From assembly GCA_030694005.1 (NCBI GenBank), contig JAUXZG010000035.1:1-38984 (forward strand): a stretch of 38,984 nucleotides of DNA, written 5' to 3'. Shown piece by piece: positions 18,692 to 28,295 of this stretch. Below the pieces are notes generated by a model. That model was given only the letters and a program-made list of their open reading frames with translations, ran no database searches and was not told the origin of the DNA. Both the position numbers and the translations under genes were made by a program. The first letter of the stretch is position 1. Each line of letters starts with the position of its first letter. The DNA is from Desulfobaccales bacterium. Its GTDB lineage: Bacteria; Desulfobacterota; Desulfobaccia; Desulfobaccales; 0-14-0-80-60-11.

Positions 18692-20038
18692 ATGCAACCA
18701 AAACCCTCTGGTCTCTCTAATTTTGAGCTGATGTTTGTGGCTTTGCTGTTGTTGGCCACCCCCCTGATGATTTTCTGGCGACCCCAGTTACCTTTTTTCT
18801 ATATCCTGGATGATTGGACGGCCCTGATCCAGATGGCCCAGGAGCCTTTCTGGCAATACCTAGTCCGGCCTGACGGGGAACAATGGTTCCCCTTTTTCCA
18901 TCTGATCTTTTATGGGCTGGTAAAGGTTGCCGGAGAACGTTATTACCTCCTAATCATGATTAACAGCCTGGGCATAGGCATAAATGCTTTTTTGCTTTAT
19001 CTCTTTTTACGGCGTCACTTCGGCGCCGGCCTGGCCTTGGTCTTAAGCCTTTTCTATGCCGGGGCGGCAGTAAACCACGCCATTGCCTGGAATGCTTTTT
19101 ATCTCTGCTATGTCCTCAGTCTGGGCTTTTTTCTGGGGGCCCTGCTGTTAACCGCCAGTTATCTCAGCTCTCCCACCTTTTTAAGACTTCTGGGGATCGG
19201 TATCTGTGCCCTGCTGTCCATCCTCTCCCACAATTACACCCTTCTGGGGCTGTGGGCCTTGCCGCTCTATACCGTCTTGCTGGGGGGACCGGAGGGCCGG
19301 GCTAGATCTTTACGCCTGGCCGTGACCGTGGGCGTGGTGTATCTGGCCTTCGGCCTGGGTTACTGCCGGTTTGCCGGCATCACCTCCGCGGCCAGCCACA
19401 ACCTCACCATCTTCTCGGGCCTGCCGGGGCCCAAGTATCTGTTGCATATATTCTTTGCCGCCTTCCTCTCTCCCTTTCTTTATCTGTTTTGGGGCCATTA
19501 TCACTTCCCGGTCTGGGCTTACTTTGCCGGCAGCGCTTTACTGACTACCAGTCTGGCTGTGATCTGGGTGGCAGGCGGAGCCCCAGAGAGGCGTTTGGGC
19601 CTTTGGGCCCTCCTGGGCAACGCCCTGCCTTTTTTGCTCATTTCCCTGACCCGTTATCAAAGATCCGTCAACCAGGCCTTTGTGGCGCGCTACGGGATTT
19701 TCACTCTCATAGGGGCCTTGATCCTAATGGGAACGGCCTGGCGCCTTTTGAACGCCAGGCTTCCCCAGAGGCTCTGGTTCAAGCTGATGGCCCTAAGTTT
19801 ATTGGCCGCCATGGTTGCCGGGCAGTTTTTGAGCCTGCCTCTCTGGCAGCAGAAATATCTGGACATGAGCCGGGCGGCGAGTACTTGTTATCATAAGCTT
19901 AACCTCGAAGGAGAATTTACTGGACCAGTCGCGGAAAAGTTATTTCAACAGTTCTGTCCCACGGCTCATCCCAGCCTCACCCGCAGCCAAGCAGTGGCCA
20001 TTAGGCAGTTCCTCTCTGGTACTCTTAAAGATCGATGA
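18692..20038 (+). CDS. Multi-TM membrane protein, possible GT-C-type
   Basis: 448 aa; LDDWTALIQMAQ loop after TM1, repeated hydrophobic segments. Confidence 0.6.
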   Translation: MQPKPSGLSNFELMFVALLLLATPLMIFWRPQLPFFYILDDWTALIQMAQEPFWQYLVRPDGEQWFPFFHLIFYGLVKVAGERYYLLIMINSLGIGINAFLLYLFLRRHFGAGLALVLSLFYAGAAVNHAIAWNAFYLCYVLSLGFFLGALLLTASYLSSPTFLRLLGIGICALLSILSHNYTLLGLWALPLYTVLLGGPEGRARSLRLAVTVGVVYLAFGLGYCRFAGITSAASHNLTIFSGLPGPKYLLHIFFAAFLSPFLYLFWGHYHFPVWAYFAGSALLTTSLAVIWVAGGAPERRLGLWALLGNALPFLLISLTRYQRSVNQAFVARYGIFTLIGALILMGTAWRLLNARLPQRLWFKLMALSLLAAMVAGQFLSLPLWQQKYLDMSRAASTCYHKLNLEGEFTGPVAEKLFQQFCPTAHPSLTRSQAVAIRQFLSGTLKDR

Positions 20039-20174
20039 TCCCGCAATAATGCCACTTAATACAATTCCGTTAGACTCAAATCAATGTCCTTTATTTCACA
20101 ACTATCAATCAAGTCTCTGGTAATCTCTCAGATTTTACTCAAGATTATTAAAGAATAATCTTTGCATTATTATC

Positions 20175-20204
20175 TTGACATTTCATATTTTTTCTCCTTT
20201 TATA
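20175..20204 (+). promoter_or_regulatory. Predicted promoter in a long intergenic region
   Basis: TTGACA, 18 nt, TTATAT. Confidence 0.45.
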
Positions 20205-20615
20205 TTGTCATCCTGCGTTATTCTCACCCTGAAATCAGGACGGCACTTTACCAAGAGGCGTGAGAAGAGGCCAAGGTGATGAGGCCGCTACCTGTAGCCA
20301 GGCCTTTCCGCCGGGTGTGGGGCCTTAAAGAGGCGGCCTCCCCTACGAGATTGACCAGCAACAGCAGCCCGGCACCTCAGCATTGTTAGGGCCAATAATT
20401 TTTTTCGGGGCAGATGGGCCCGGATAACCTAAGCATTGCTGATAACCAGGGTCAGGCGCAAGACAGGCAGGGGCAACGGCACTAATTGGCAGACCTGGCG
20501 ACAACTGGCGCTCAGGTGCCGACAGGTTTGTTAAATCTTCAAGGTTGACAAAAAAATTTTAAACAAACCCTCAAAAAACCCGATATAAAAATTATTAACC
20601 GGCATTTTTAACGAA

Positions 20616-20631
20616 ACCTGGAATTCCAGGT
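20616..20631. promoter_or_regulatory. 16-bp perfect palindrome
   Basis: ACCTGGAATTCCAGGT. Confidence 0.5.
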
Positions 20632-21312
20632 CTATTTAATAGGAAATGGCCATTTGGAGATAGATACGGCGTTTTATCAGGTTGAGGAGGAGTAGGCCCA
20701 GCCGGTCTGAGTTTAAGAGGTGGAGTGGGGTTCAAATCCGCTGGCCCGGTTCACCCCATTTTCAACTGGAAAATTTCTTGACTATAGGGCAGAAAGTTTG
20801 GTATTTCCCATATCTAAGGTTTTTGAAAATTAAGCGGACATTTTGGCAACTGGCGGCCAAGATTATAGGTCGTTGATATCTTTAACTAATTACCTCCTTT
20901 AAGAGGTCGATCTAAGGACTGGAAGGGTGGTGGACTTCGGCTTTCTCTAGAAGGCCTCCAGCATCTGGTGAAAAAATTTTTATCCCGGATAGGGGCTGGC
21001 CGCATTAGGGGGATAATGCCAGGCAGCCTCGCCACAGGCTAAAAGCCGGGTTGATGTTTCTAAAATCTCTAGCCCTGGGGGAGCTGCCTATCTTCCGATT
21101 TAGCGAATTTGTTCCCTAAGATCCAGTCAAGATAAGGGTAATTTAAGGCTTTCCACCTCTAAACGGAGGGACTTGCCTATGCCTGTGGCCTAGACGCACT
21201 TTTCAGGCAATATTGGCAGATCTTGGGAGGGTCTAGACTTGCCGCTCCCCGGGACCAAATTCTCATCTTTTTTTCGGGAGGGTTTTTTGGCGCTGGGGAA
21301 TCTTAAAAAATT

Positions 21313-21321
21313 TGCTATACT
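21313..21321 (+). promoter_or_regulatory. Extended -10 promoter candidate upstream of the SPT-like operon
   Basis: TGCTATACT. Confidence 0.4.
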
Positions 21322-21424
21322 CAAAAAACTCGGGTCGGGGGATCGCGAGGTTGAAAGGAGGTTATGACTTAGGGTAAGCGCGGTGGATATTTTTCTCCGG
21401 GATTTACCTTAAAAATCTGCAGTT

Positions 21425-21445
21425 TATTTACCTGGAGGGTAAATA
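21425..21445. promoter_or_regulatory. Operator-like inverted repeat next to a TTGACA box
   Basis: TATTTACC-TGGAG-GGTAAATA; TTGACA at 21449-21454. Confidence 0.5.
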
Positions 21446-21508
21446 TCATTGACATTTGCTCAAGATACGACTAAAAAGGTATAAACCTAGGGGGGGGTAG
21501 ATTTCTTC

Positions 21509-22807
21509 ATGTCACTAAAAAACCGCTGCCAGCCTTTTGCTCTTATGGTACAAGGCGCCAGGGAACAAGGGTTTTACCCTTACTTCCGCCCCATCAACCG
21601 CTCTTGGGGGACAGAAGTGGAGGTTGCGGGCCGGCGTCTGATAATGATCGGGTCCAATGACTACCTTGGGTTAAGCCATGACCCTCGGGTATTGGAGGCG
21701 ACGGCTCAGGCCTTGCGCCGCTGGGGCAGTGGCACCGGCGGGTCCCGATTCTTATGCGGCAATTTAACCCTGCATGAGGCCCTGGAAGAACGCTTGGCCA
21801 CCTTTGTGGGCAAGAAAAAAGCCGTGGTCCATGCCACCGGTTTCACCACCAACCTGGGAGCTATCGCCTGTCTTTTGACCGCCCAGGATGTCATTGTGTG
21901 CGACCGGGAAAATCATGCCAGCATTTTTGAGGGTTGCCAGGCCTCCCGGGCCCGGCTGATCCCTTTTGCCCACAATGATGCCGCCGCCGCGGCCCGCAAG
22001 CTGGCCTTGGCCCGCCAGAAAAACCTCAACGGCTGCCTGCTGTTAATCACCGAGGGGGTGTTTTCCATGTCCGGCGACATGGCGCCCCTGGACGAACTGG
22101 TGAAGTTAAAGAAGGTCTATCCAGACCTGCTCCTTTACCTGGACGATGCCCACGGTTTGGGGGTGATGGGCCGTCAAGGCAGGGGCACGGCGGATCACTT
22201 TGGCCTGACCTCCCAGGTGGATTTCATCATGGGTACTTTTAGCAAGGCCCTGGCTTCCATCGGCGGCTTTATTGCCGCAGACGATGAGGCGGTCCTGGAA
22301 TATCTGCGTCACCATTCCAAGCCTTTGATCTTTTCCGCGGCCCTCCCCGCCAGCAATGCGGCCACGGTATTGGCCTGTCTGGATATCCTGGACCAGAACC
22401 CCGAGCGGGTAGCCCGGCTGTGGGAGATTACCAGGCGGGTGCATGCCGGATACCGGGAGATCGGGCTGGTCACCAAGCATTCCAAAACTCCCATCATCCC
22501 CATATATATCGGCGCCGAAGAAAAGGCTTTCTTCTTCGCCCGGGAGATGTTCGATCACGGGGTTTTCGCTCTGCCCGCCATCTATCCCGCGGTGCCCCGC
22601 GGCCAGGCAGTAATTCGCACCGCCTTTATGAGCACTCATAAAGAACGCCAGATCCAGTATGTCCTGGAGGTGCTGGCAAAACTGGCCAAGAAGCATCGCA
22701 TTCGGGCTTGTGACCTTGACGAACCAGAACCTTTTGTGGAAAGGGGCGGCTTTTCCGCCACAGCCGCCAATCCCTCAGGTACCTCAGCCAGCCTGGCGGG
22801 CGATTAA
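21509..22807 (+). CDS. Alpha-oxoamine synthase, serine palmitoyltransferase-like (PLP-dependent)
   Basis: GSNDYLGLSHDPRV, GTGGSRFLCG, YLDDAHGLGVMG, GTFSKALASIGGF. Confidence 0.85.
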   Translation: MSLKNRCQPFALMVQGAREQGFYPYFRPINRSWGTEVEVAGRRLIMIGSNDYLGLSHDPRVLEATAQALRRWGSGTGGSRFLCGNLTLHEALEERLATFVGKKKAVVHATGFTTNLGAIACLLTAQDVIVCDRENHASIFEGCQASRARLIPFAHNDAAAAARKLALARQKNLNGCLLLITEGVFSMSGDMAPLDELVKLKKVYPDLLLYLDDAHGLGVMGRQGRGTADHFGLTSQVDFIMGTFSKALASIGGFIAADDEAVLEYLRHHSKPLIFSAALPASNAATVLACLDILDQNPERVARLWEITRRVHAGYREIGLVTKHSKTPIIPIYIGAEEKAFFFAREMFDHGVFALPAIYPAVPRGQAVIRTAFMSTHKERQIQYVLEVLAKLAKKHRIRACDLDEPEPFVERGGFSATAANPSGTSASLAGD

Positions 22808-22830
22808 AGGGATAATGCGGGAGGTCTTCT

Positions 22831-24009
22831 ATGAGGCTTGATGACCTCTTGCGCGTCAGTGTCCGGCAGGTGCTGCGCCACCGCCGCCGTTACCTGGGGG
22901 TGGTTCTGGCCATCGCCTTGGGTGTTGCCGGCTTCATGCTGGTAATGACCATGAGCCGGGACTTCAAAAAGAATTTCAATCGGGACCTGAACCTGATCGG
23001 TGGCGCTACCATCATCAGGATGTATTTTGAGGACCTGCCAGACCATCGCCCCCAGTGGTTCCGCACCGAAACCCTCGCCGGCCTGCGCCGCATCCCCGGA
23101 GTGACCGACGCCAGCCTGGTGGCCCTGGCCGGGTCGGCCCGCACCAACTGGCGGACCCGCCAATATTACTTCAGCCTGCTGGGAGTAGATGACTCTTTCT
23201 GGGAAGTGCGGGGCTTATGGCCCCTCAAAGGACAATTATTTCACGATGCCGACGTTGAGGCGCGGAAACGAGAGGTCGTCTTGGGGACCGAATTGGCCCG
23301 CCGTATCTTTGGCTCCCAAGAGGTGGAAGGCCGCTACATGGAGATCGACCACGACCTTTACCGGGTGAGCGGCTTACTGGGCGGCATAACCGACAGCAGC
23401 CTGGCCAATTCCGCCTTTATCCCCCTCACCACGGCCCAGGATCGCGTCTCTGGTATTTCTCTACCCAATCGCCTTTATCTGCGCGTTCTCACCTGGGACG
23501 ATGTGGACCGGGTAGTCGCGGCCGTCCCCGCCGCCGTCTCTGCCCACCAGTCCGCGGACCTGCTGCGGGTGGAGGTTTCCTGGGAAGCCCTAAAACGCGT
23601 GAAACATGTGGCCTGGTGGGTGGAGTTCTTTATTTATCTGGCCTTAAGCGCTACCCTGATCCTGGGAGGCTTTGGTATCTGGAATGTCATGATGGCGGCG
23701 GTGCGCTCCCGCACCCGGGAGATTGGCCTGAAAAAGGCCATGGGAGCTGAAGACCGGGATATCCTGGCCCAATTCCTCTCGGAGGCTCTTTGTCTCAGTG
23801 TGGGTTCCGCCATCTTGGGCGTGGCCCTGGGCCGGCTGGCCATGGAGGTCATGGGTTACTTCATCGGCAGCAGTCCGCCGTTAGACCTCTTTCTTATCTG
23901 CTTGGCTTTGGGACTCCTGTTTGCGGTGTTTCTGGGAGTGGGAGCCGGTCTTTACCCCTCCATCCAGGCAAGTCGCATGGAAGTAGTATCGGCCATCCGC
24001 TATGAATAA
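22831..24009 (+). CDS. FtsX/MacB-type ABC transporter permease
   Basis: RHRRRYLGVVLAIALGVAGFMLV N-terminal TM; GIWNVMMAAVRSRTREIGLKKAMGA. Confidence 0.88.
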   Translation: MRLDDLLRVSVRQVLRHRRRYLGVVLAIALGVAGFMLVMTMSRDFKKNFNRDLNLIGGATIIRMYFEDLPDHRPQWFRTETLAGLRRIPGVTDASLVALAGSARTNWRTRQYYFSLLGVDDSFWEVRGLWPLKGQLFHDADVEARKREVVLGTELARRIFGSQEVEGRYMEIDHDLYRVSGLLGGITDSSLANSAFIPLTTAQDRVSGISLPNRLYLRVLTWDDVDRVVAAVPAAVSAHQSADLLRVEVSWEALKRVKHVAWWVEFFIYLALSATLILGGFGIWNVMMAAVRSRTREIGLKKAMGAEDRDILAQFLSEALCLSVGSAILGVALGRLAMEVMGYFIGSSPPLDLFLICLALGLLFAVFLGVGAGLYPSIQASRMEVVSAIRYE

Positions 24010-24709
24010 AAGATCCCCCTCCAATATGGCCAATGGTGCCTTAATCAGCGTCAGCAACCTGGCCAAGATCTATGCCAACGGCGTGGGTACCATTCCGGTA
24101 CTTCAGAAAGTCAATCTAAAGATCTTTCCCGGGGAGATGGTGGCGGTGATGGGTCCTTCCGGCTCCGGGAAATCGACGCTGCTTTTTATATTGGGCCTCT
24201 TTCTGCATCCCACCCGGGGCTCTTACCATTTAGCCGGGGAGGATGTGCTTAAGTTAGATCGGACCGCCCAGGCGGAATTTCGCCGCCGGCGGGTGGGCTT
24301 TGTTTTCCAAAGTTGCGATTTGTTGGAAAACTCCACGGTTTACGAAAATTTGGAATTCCCCCTGATTTACGCCGGCGTGGACCGGCGGGAGCGGCCCGCC
24401 AGGATCCTGGCCGCCTTGGAACAGGTAAATTTAGAGCACCGCATCCACCATGCCTCCAACCATCTTTCCGGCGGCGAGCGACAGCGGGTAGCCGTGGCTC
24501 GCGCCCTGGTCAACCAGCCGCAAGTCATCCTGGCGGACGAACCCACCGGTCAACTGGACCGGAGCCACAGCCACCTCATCATGGACCATTTTGCGGAAAT
24601 CGTCAAAAAAGCGGAAACCGCCGTGGTGGTGGTGACTCACGACCCAGAAATCGCCGGCCGCTGCACCCGGGTCTGTTCCCTGGATGACGGCATCCTCTAT
24701 GAAGGATGA
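24002..24709 (+). CDS. ABC transporter ATP-binding protein (LolD/MacB type)
   Basis: Walker A GPSGSGKST, signature HLSGGERQRVAVARAL, Walker B VILADEPTG. Confidence 0.95.
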   Translation: MNKRSPSNMANGALISVSNLAKIYANGVGTIPVLQKVNLKIFPGEMVAVMGPSGSGKSTLLFILGLFLHPTRGSYHLAGEDVLKLDRTAQAEFRRRRVGFVFQSCDLLENSTVYENLEFPLIYAGVDRRERPARILAALEQVNLEHRIHHASNHLSGGERQRVAVARALVNQPQVILADEPTGQLDRSHSHLIMDHFAEIVKKAETAVVVVTHDPEIAGRCTRVCSLDDGILYEG

Positions 24710-26184
24710 CCACAAGGGTTGGGGTGCCTCAGGCTGGGATGACCATGATAACTAGGGCTTGCATTTATCTCAGGAACCCCGCCGGTCTGTTATGGCGGTG
24801 GGGCAGGCCAGGCCGAAATAGGTCTCACCTGGGCAGATGGACGTCTCAAACCATAACCGGCCTCATTATCGGGTTAGTGTTTTTGGCCTTGAGTACTTTC
24901 TGCCTGGCCCAGGCGGCAGCTGCGGCGGCCAAGGAGACCGCCGGCGAAGCCGCGGCTCTCCCTGAGGGCCCTACGGACTTTGACACCTGTGTTCGCTTCG
25001 CCCTACGCCAGTCGCCCTTTCTTACCAAAAGCTCCATGGAAATTGATCTCAAGCGGCTGGACGAATCCGACAGTCGCTATGGCTTTATCCCCGCCTTAGG
25101 ATTTCGCACCACTTATTATGTGGATCGGCCCACCAGCCAAAACGTTAAACCCAGCCCCTATACCCTGTCCTTTACCAGCGAGGCTTATAATCCCCTTGAG
25201 GCCTACTTTTCTTTACAGGTGAAGAAATTAATCACCGAGTTCGCCATCTTAAGCCACCTGCAGGTCATCGCCAACGGCTTGCTCCGCATTGGCCGGGCGT
25301 TTTTAGATTTAGACACCCTGAAACGGGTGGCCACCTGTCAGGATGAACTCATCAGCCTGGCCCGCCAAAACCTGAATTATGCCGAGAAGCGCCTGGGGAT
25401 CGGCACCGCCACCTCCCTGGAAGTCAAGGTGGCCGCGCAAGAACTGGAGCTTGCCATAAGTGAGAAGGAACGGATCCTGGCTTCCCAGAACAATCTGCTG
25501 GAAGGCCTGAAGTCTTTTCTGGGCATGAAACCCGCCCAGGACTTGACTCTCAATCTGGAACAGGTGCAACGCCAGGTGTTCGGCCAGTTCGACCCCGCCG
25601 CCACCACCCTGGGTCAGGCCAAGGCGAGATCGTATGATCTCAAGACGCATGAAATTAAGAAACAACTCCAGGCCTACAATATCACCCTGGCCAAAACCAG
25701 GGTGCTGCCCAACTTTCTGTTTGGCGTCACGACTCCCGACCCCCTAAGCATGACGACCGCCAAGGGCTTTTTCTTCTATATAGGCCTTGAGGTGCCGGTT
25801 TGGGACGGTTTCAAAAGGATTCGTAATATCTCGCGTCAGAAAACCCTCTTGAGACAAATCGATGTAGAGACGGAGACCAAAGAGAGCGACCTGAGCGGTA
25901 AGTGGCAGGTATCCCTGGAGGATGTGCGGGGAGCCGCGGCCAGCCGCAAAGTAGCTCAGGCCCAAGAGGAATTAGGCCGTCTGAAAGAACGGCAAAACGA
26001 AATCCGCTATAAATCCGGGGGGGAACCCCTGACTACCTTTACCGAAGCCCGCAAGGGCTATTTGGAATCTCAGAAAAATAACCTGTTGAAAGCCCTGGAT
26101 TATGACATGGCCGTCCTGAGTTTGCGCCATCTTTCCGGAGACCTGAGTTATAGCTATGTACAAGCTGATTCCTGGCAGAAGTAG
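24706..26184 (+). CDS. TolC-family outer membrane protein
   Basis: Signal-like N-terminus; YAEKRLGIGTATSLEVKVAAQELELAISEKE and a repeated coiled-coil layout. Confidence 0.8.
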   Translation: MTTRVGVPQAGMTMITRACIYLRNPAGLLWRWGRPGRNRSHLGRWTSQTITGLIIGLVFLALSTFCLAQAAAAAAKETAGEAAALPEGPTDFDTCVRFALRQSPFLTKSSMEIDLKRLDESDSRYGFIPALGFRTTYYVDRPTSQNVKPSPYTLSFTSEAYNPLEAYFSLQVKKLITEFAILSHLQVIANGLLRIGRAFLDLDTLKRVATCQDELISLARQNLNYAEKRLGIGTATSLEVKVAAQELELAISEKERILASQNNLLEGLKSFLGMKPAQDLTLNLEQVQRQVFGQFDPAATTLGQAKARSYDLKTHEIKKQLQAYNITLAKTRVLPNFLFGVTTPDPLSMTTAKGFFFYIGLEVPVWDGFKRIRNISRQKTLLRQIDVETETKESDLSGKWQVSLEDVRGAAASRKVAQAQEELGRLKERQNEIRYKSGGEPLTTFTEARKGYLESQKNNLLKALDYDMAVLSLRHLSGDLSYSYVQADSWQK

Positions 26185-27142
26185 CCTCTTGGTGGGTTTG
26201 GGGGCGGTGGTAGCCTTTGTCTGGCTGTTTCTGGCCTCAGCAGTGACCCCGGCCCAAGAGAAAGGCGGCCCCCCCCAGCCGGAGCCACCCCCCGCCCGGG
26301 GGTCCGAGATCGTGTTTACCGGGAAATTTTTCTGTTCTTTGAAACGCGCGGTGCCCATGCCCTTTAAAGGGACCGTCACTTCTTTAAAGGTCAAGTCCGG
26401 GCAACGGGTGGAAGCCGGGGAAGTCCTGGCCAGATACCGCCTCGCTCCGGAAGCCACTCTCCAGGTCCAGCAGCGTCTTAGTCCTGCCAAAATCAAGGAA
26501 CTGGAAATAAAACAGGCCGAGGTGGAGAAAAACCTGGTCTCCCTGGAAGTCAAACAAAAGGAATTGACTCAGTTGGCCCAGCAGAAGTTGGCCCCCACCC
26601 TGACCAAGACCCAGACGGACCGGGAAGTCCAACAACTGGTCAAACAGCGCAAAGCCGTCTCTGAGCACCTGGCCCAGGAACAGCAACAAGCTCTGGAAGA
26701 CCAGGCCTTCTTAAAAAGTCAACTGGGCAGCTTACCCAATCCCGGGCAGGTTCCCCGGGACGCGGCCCTGGTAGCCCCCGTAAGCGGTTATATCATCTGG
26801 GTGCACCCGGACTTTAGGGAAGGCGCGGAGCTTGACCCCACGAAAGCGGTTTTCCAGATAGGGGTGATGGACCCCATGGTGGTGCGGGCCCATGTTTATG
26901 AAATCGAGGCGCTCCAACTCACCCTGGGCGAGGGGGCCGAGGTCAATGTGGAGTCTTTACCCGGGCGAAATTTTGAGGCAACGGTGAGCCGCATTGCCTG
27001 GGCGCCGGTGCCCCCGTCCATCTATGTCCCCGCCGGGCAGGAACAGCCCTCCTACTATGAAGTTGAGTTAAACGTGCCGAACCCTGACCTCATACTTAAG
27101 GAGGGTTTAAAAGGCCGCGTTACCCTGCGCAAATCCCGCTAA
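26156..27142 (+). CDS. HlyD-type membrane fusion/periplasmic adaptor protein
   Basis: FKGTVTSLKVKSGQRVEAGEVLARYRL biotinyl-lipoyl-like motif; ALVAPVSGYIIWVHPDFREGAEL. Confidence 0.85.
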   Translation: MYKLIPGRSSLLVGLGAVVAFVWLFLASAVTPAQEKGGPPQPEPPPARGSEIVFTGKFFCSLKRAVPMPFKGTVTSLKVKSGQRVEAGEVLARYRLAPEATLQVQQRLSPAKIKELEIKQAEVEKNLVSLEVKQKELTQLAQQKLAPTLTKTQTDREVQQLVKQRKAVSEHLAQEQQQALEDQAFLKSQLGSLPNPGQVPRDAALVAPVSGYIIWVHPDFREGAELDPTKAVFQIGVMDPMVVRAHVYEIEALQLTLGEGAEVNVESLPGRNFEATVSRIAWAPVPPSIYVPAGQEQPSYYEVELNVPNPDLILKEGLKGRVTLRKSR

Positions 27143-27151
27143 AGAGGTAAC

Positions 27152-28291
27152 TTGATGGATTTCCAAGGGGAGCTTAACGTGGCTCCCGTACTGGATGAAG
27201 CTGCTTTATGGGAATTTATCCGACTCCCCTGGCGCCTTTACCAGCATGACCCTTACTGGGTGCCGCCTCTTTTGCCCCACCAGCGCCATTTCCTGGACCC
27301 CCAGCGTGGTCCTTTCTTTGAAATCGGCGAGGCCCAGTATTTTCTGGCAATCCAGCAGGGTCGTCCGGTGGGGCGTATTTCCGCCCACCTTAACCGGCTC
27401 CATGATACCCACCATGGCCCGGAGGCCGGGTTTTTCGGATTTTTCGAATGTGTCCCGGACCAGCGGGTAGCCGACGCCCTCTTCGCCGCCGCGGCCGCCT
27501 GGCTGCGCCGGCGGGGAAAAAAGCGCCTCTATGGTCCCTTGAATTTTTCCATCTACGATGAGATGGGACTTTTGGTGGAGGGCTTCGACTCCCTTCCGGC
27601 AATCTTTCAGACTCACAACCCGCCTTATTATCTGGATCTCCTGACATCTTTAGGGTTCCGCAAGACCCTCGACTGGTATGCCCTGAGCATCACCAATCGG
27701 GACATAGACGCGGCGGCCATGGAAAAATGGCTGGAAAGGATCATGCGCGGACAATCCCTGACTTTTACCACCTACCACCCCCGGGAACTGGACAGGCGGG
27801 CCGAGGAAGTGTACGGCATCTTTAACGAAGCCTGGTCCCGCAACTGGGGGCATGTGCCCGTAACTAGACGCCAGTTTCAAGGGGTACTGAAAGATCTCAA
27901 ACCCCTGCTGCGCCCGGAGTTGGTTAATCTTATCATGGATGGCGACCGCCTGGTGGCCTTCGGCATCGCCGTCCCCGACCTTAACCCCCTGGTTAAAAAG
28001 CTGAATGGGCGGCTAACCTTTTGGGGCCGGCTCAGGCTGCTTTATGAAGCCAAATACAAGCCGGTGCGCAAGGTGCGCGCTCTGGTTTTAGGAGTTACCC
28101 AGCCTTATCAGCATCGGCATTTGCACCAGGCCATGATGCTGAAAACCTACCTGTATCTGGTGCGCCATACCCCCTGTGAGATGTGCGACTTATCCTTGAT
28201 TCCCGAAAACCTGGGGCACTACATAAAAACCATAGAGGCCTTTGGGGCCCGGCGCTACAAGACCTTCCGCGTCCTGGAACGGGATATCTGA
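27152..28291 (+). CDS. GNAT-fold acyltransferase-like protein (YghO-like)
   Basis: 379 aa; WRLYQHDPYWVPPLLPHQRHFLDPQRGPFFEIGEAQYFLAIQQGRPVGRISAH. Confidence 0.7.
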   Translation: MMDFQGELNVAPVLDEAALWEFIRLPWRLYQHDPYWVPPLLPHQRHFLDPQRGPFFEIGEAQYFLAIQQGRPVGRISAHLNRLHDTHHGPEAGFFGFFECVPDQRVADALFAAAAAWLRRRGKKRLYGPLNFSIYDEMGLLVEGFDSLPAIFQTHNPPYYLDLLTSLGFRKTLDWYALSITNRDIDAAAMEKWLERIMRGQSLTFTTYHPRELDRRAEEVYGIFNEAWSRNWGHVPVTRRQFQGVLKDLKPLLRPELVNLIMDGDRLVAFGIAVPDLNPLVKKLNGRLTFWGRLRLLYEAKYKPVRKVRALVLGVTQPYQHRHLHQAMMLKTYLYLVRHTPCEMCDLSLIPENLGHYIKTIEAFGARRYKTFRVLERDI

Positions 28292-28295
28292 ACCC

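Noticed and set aside
20728-20762. tRNA-like 3' half (GGTTCAAATCC T-loop match) near 20735
   Set aside because: The flanking T-stem pairs only partly and no D-arm, anticodon arm or acceptor stem could be built around it.
24739-24768. MTMIT start in the TolC-family gene resembling the lacZ-alpha vector leader
   Set aside because: Only about five residues match; downstream codons differ and the ORF continues as a normal TolC-like protein, so cloning contamination is unlikely.
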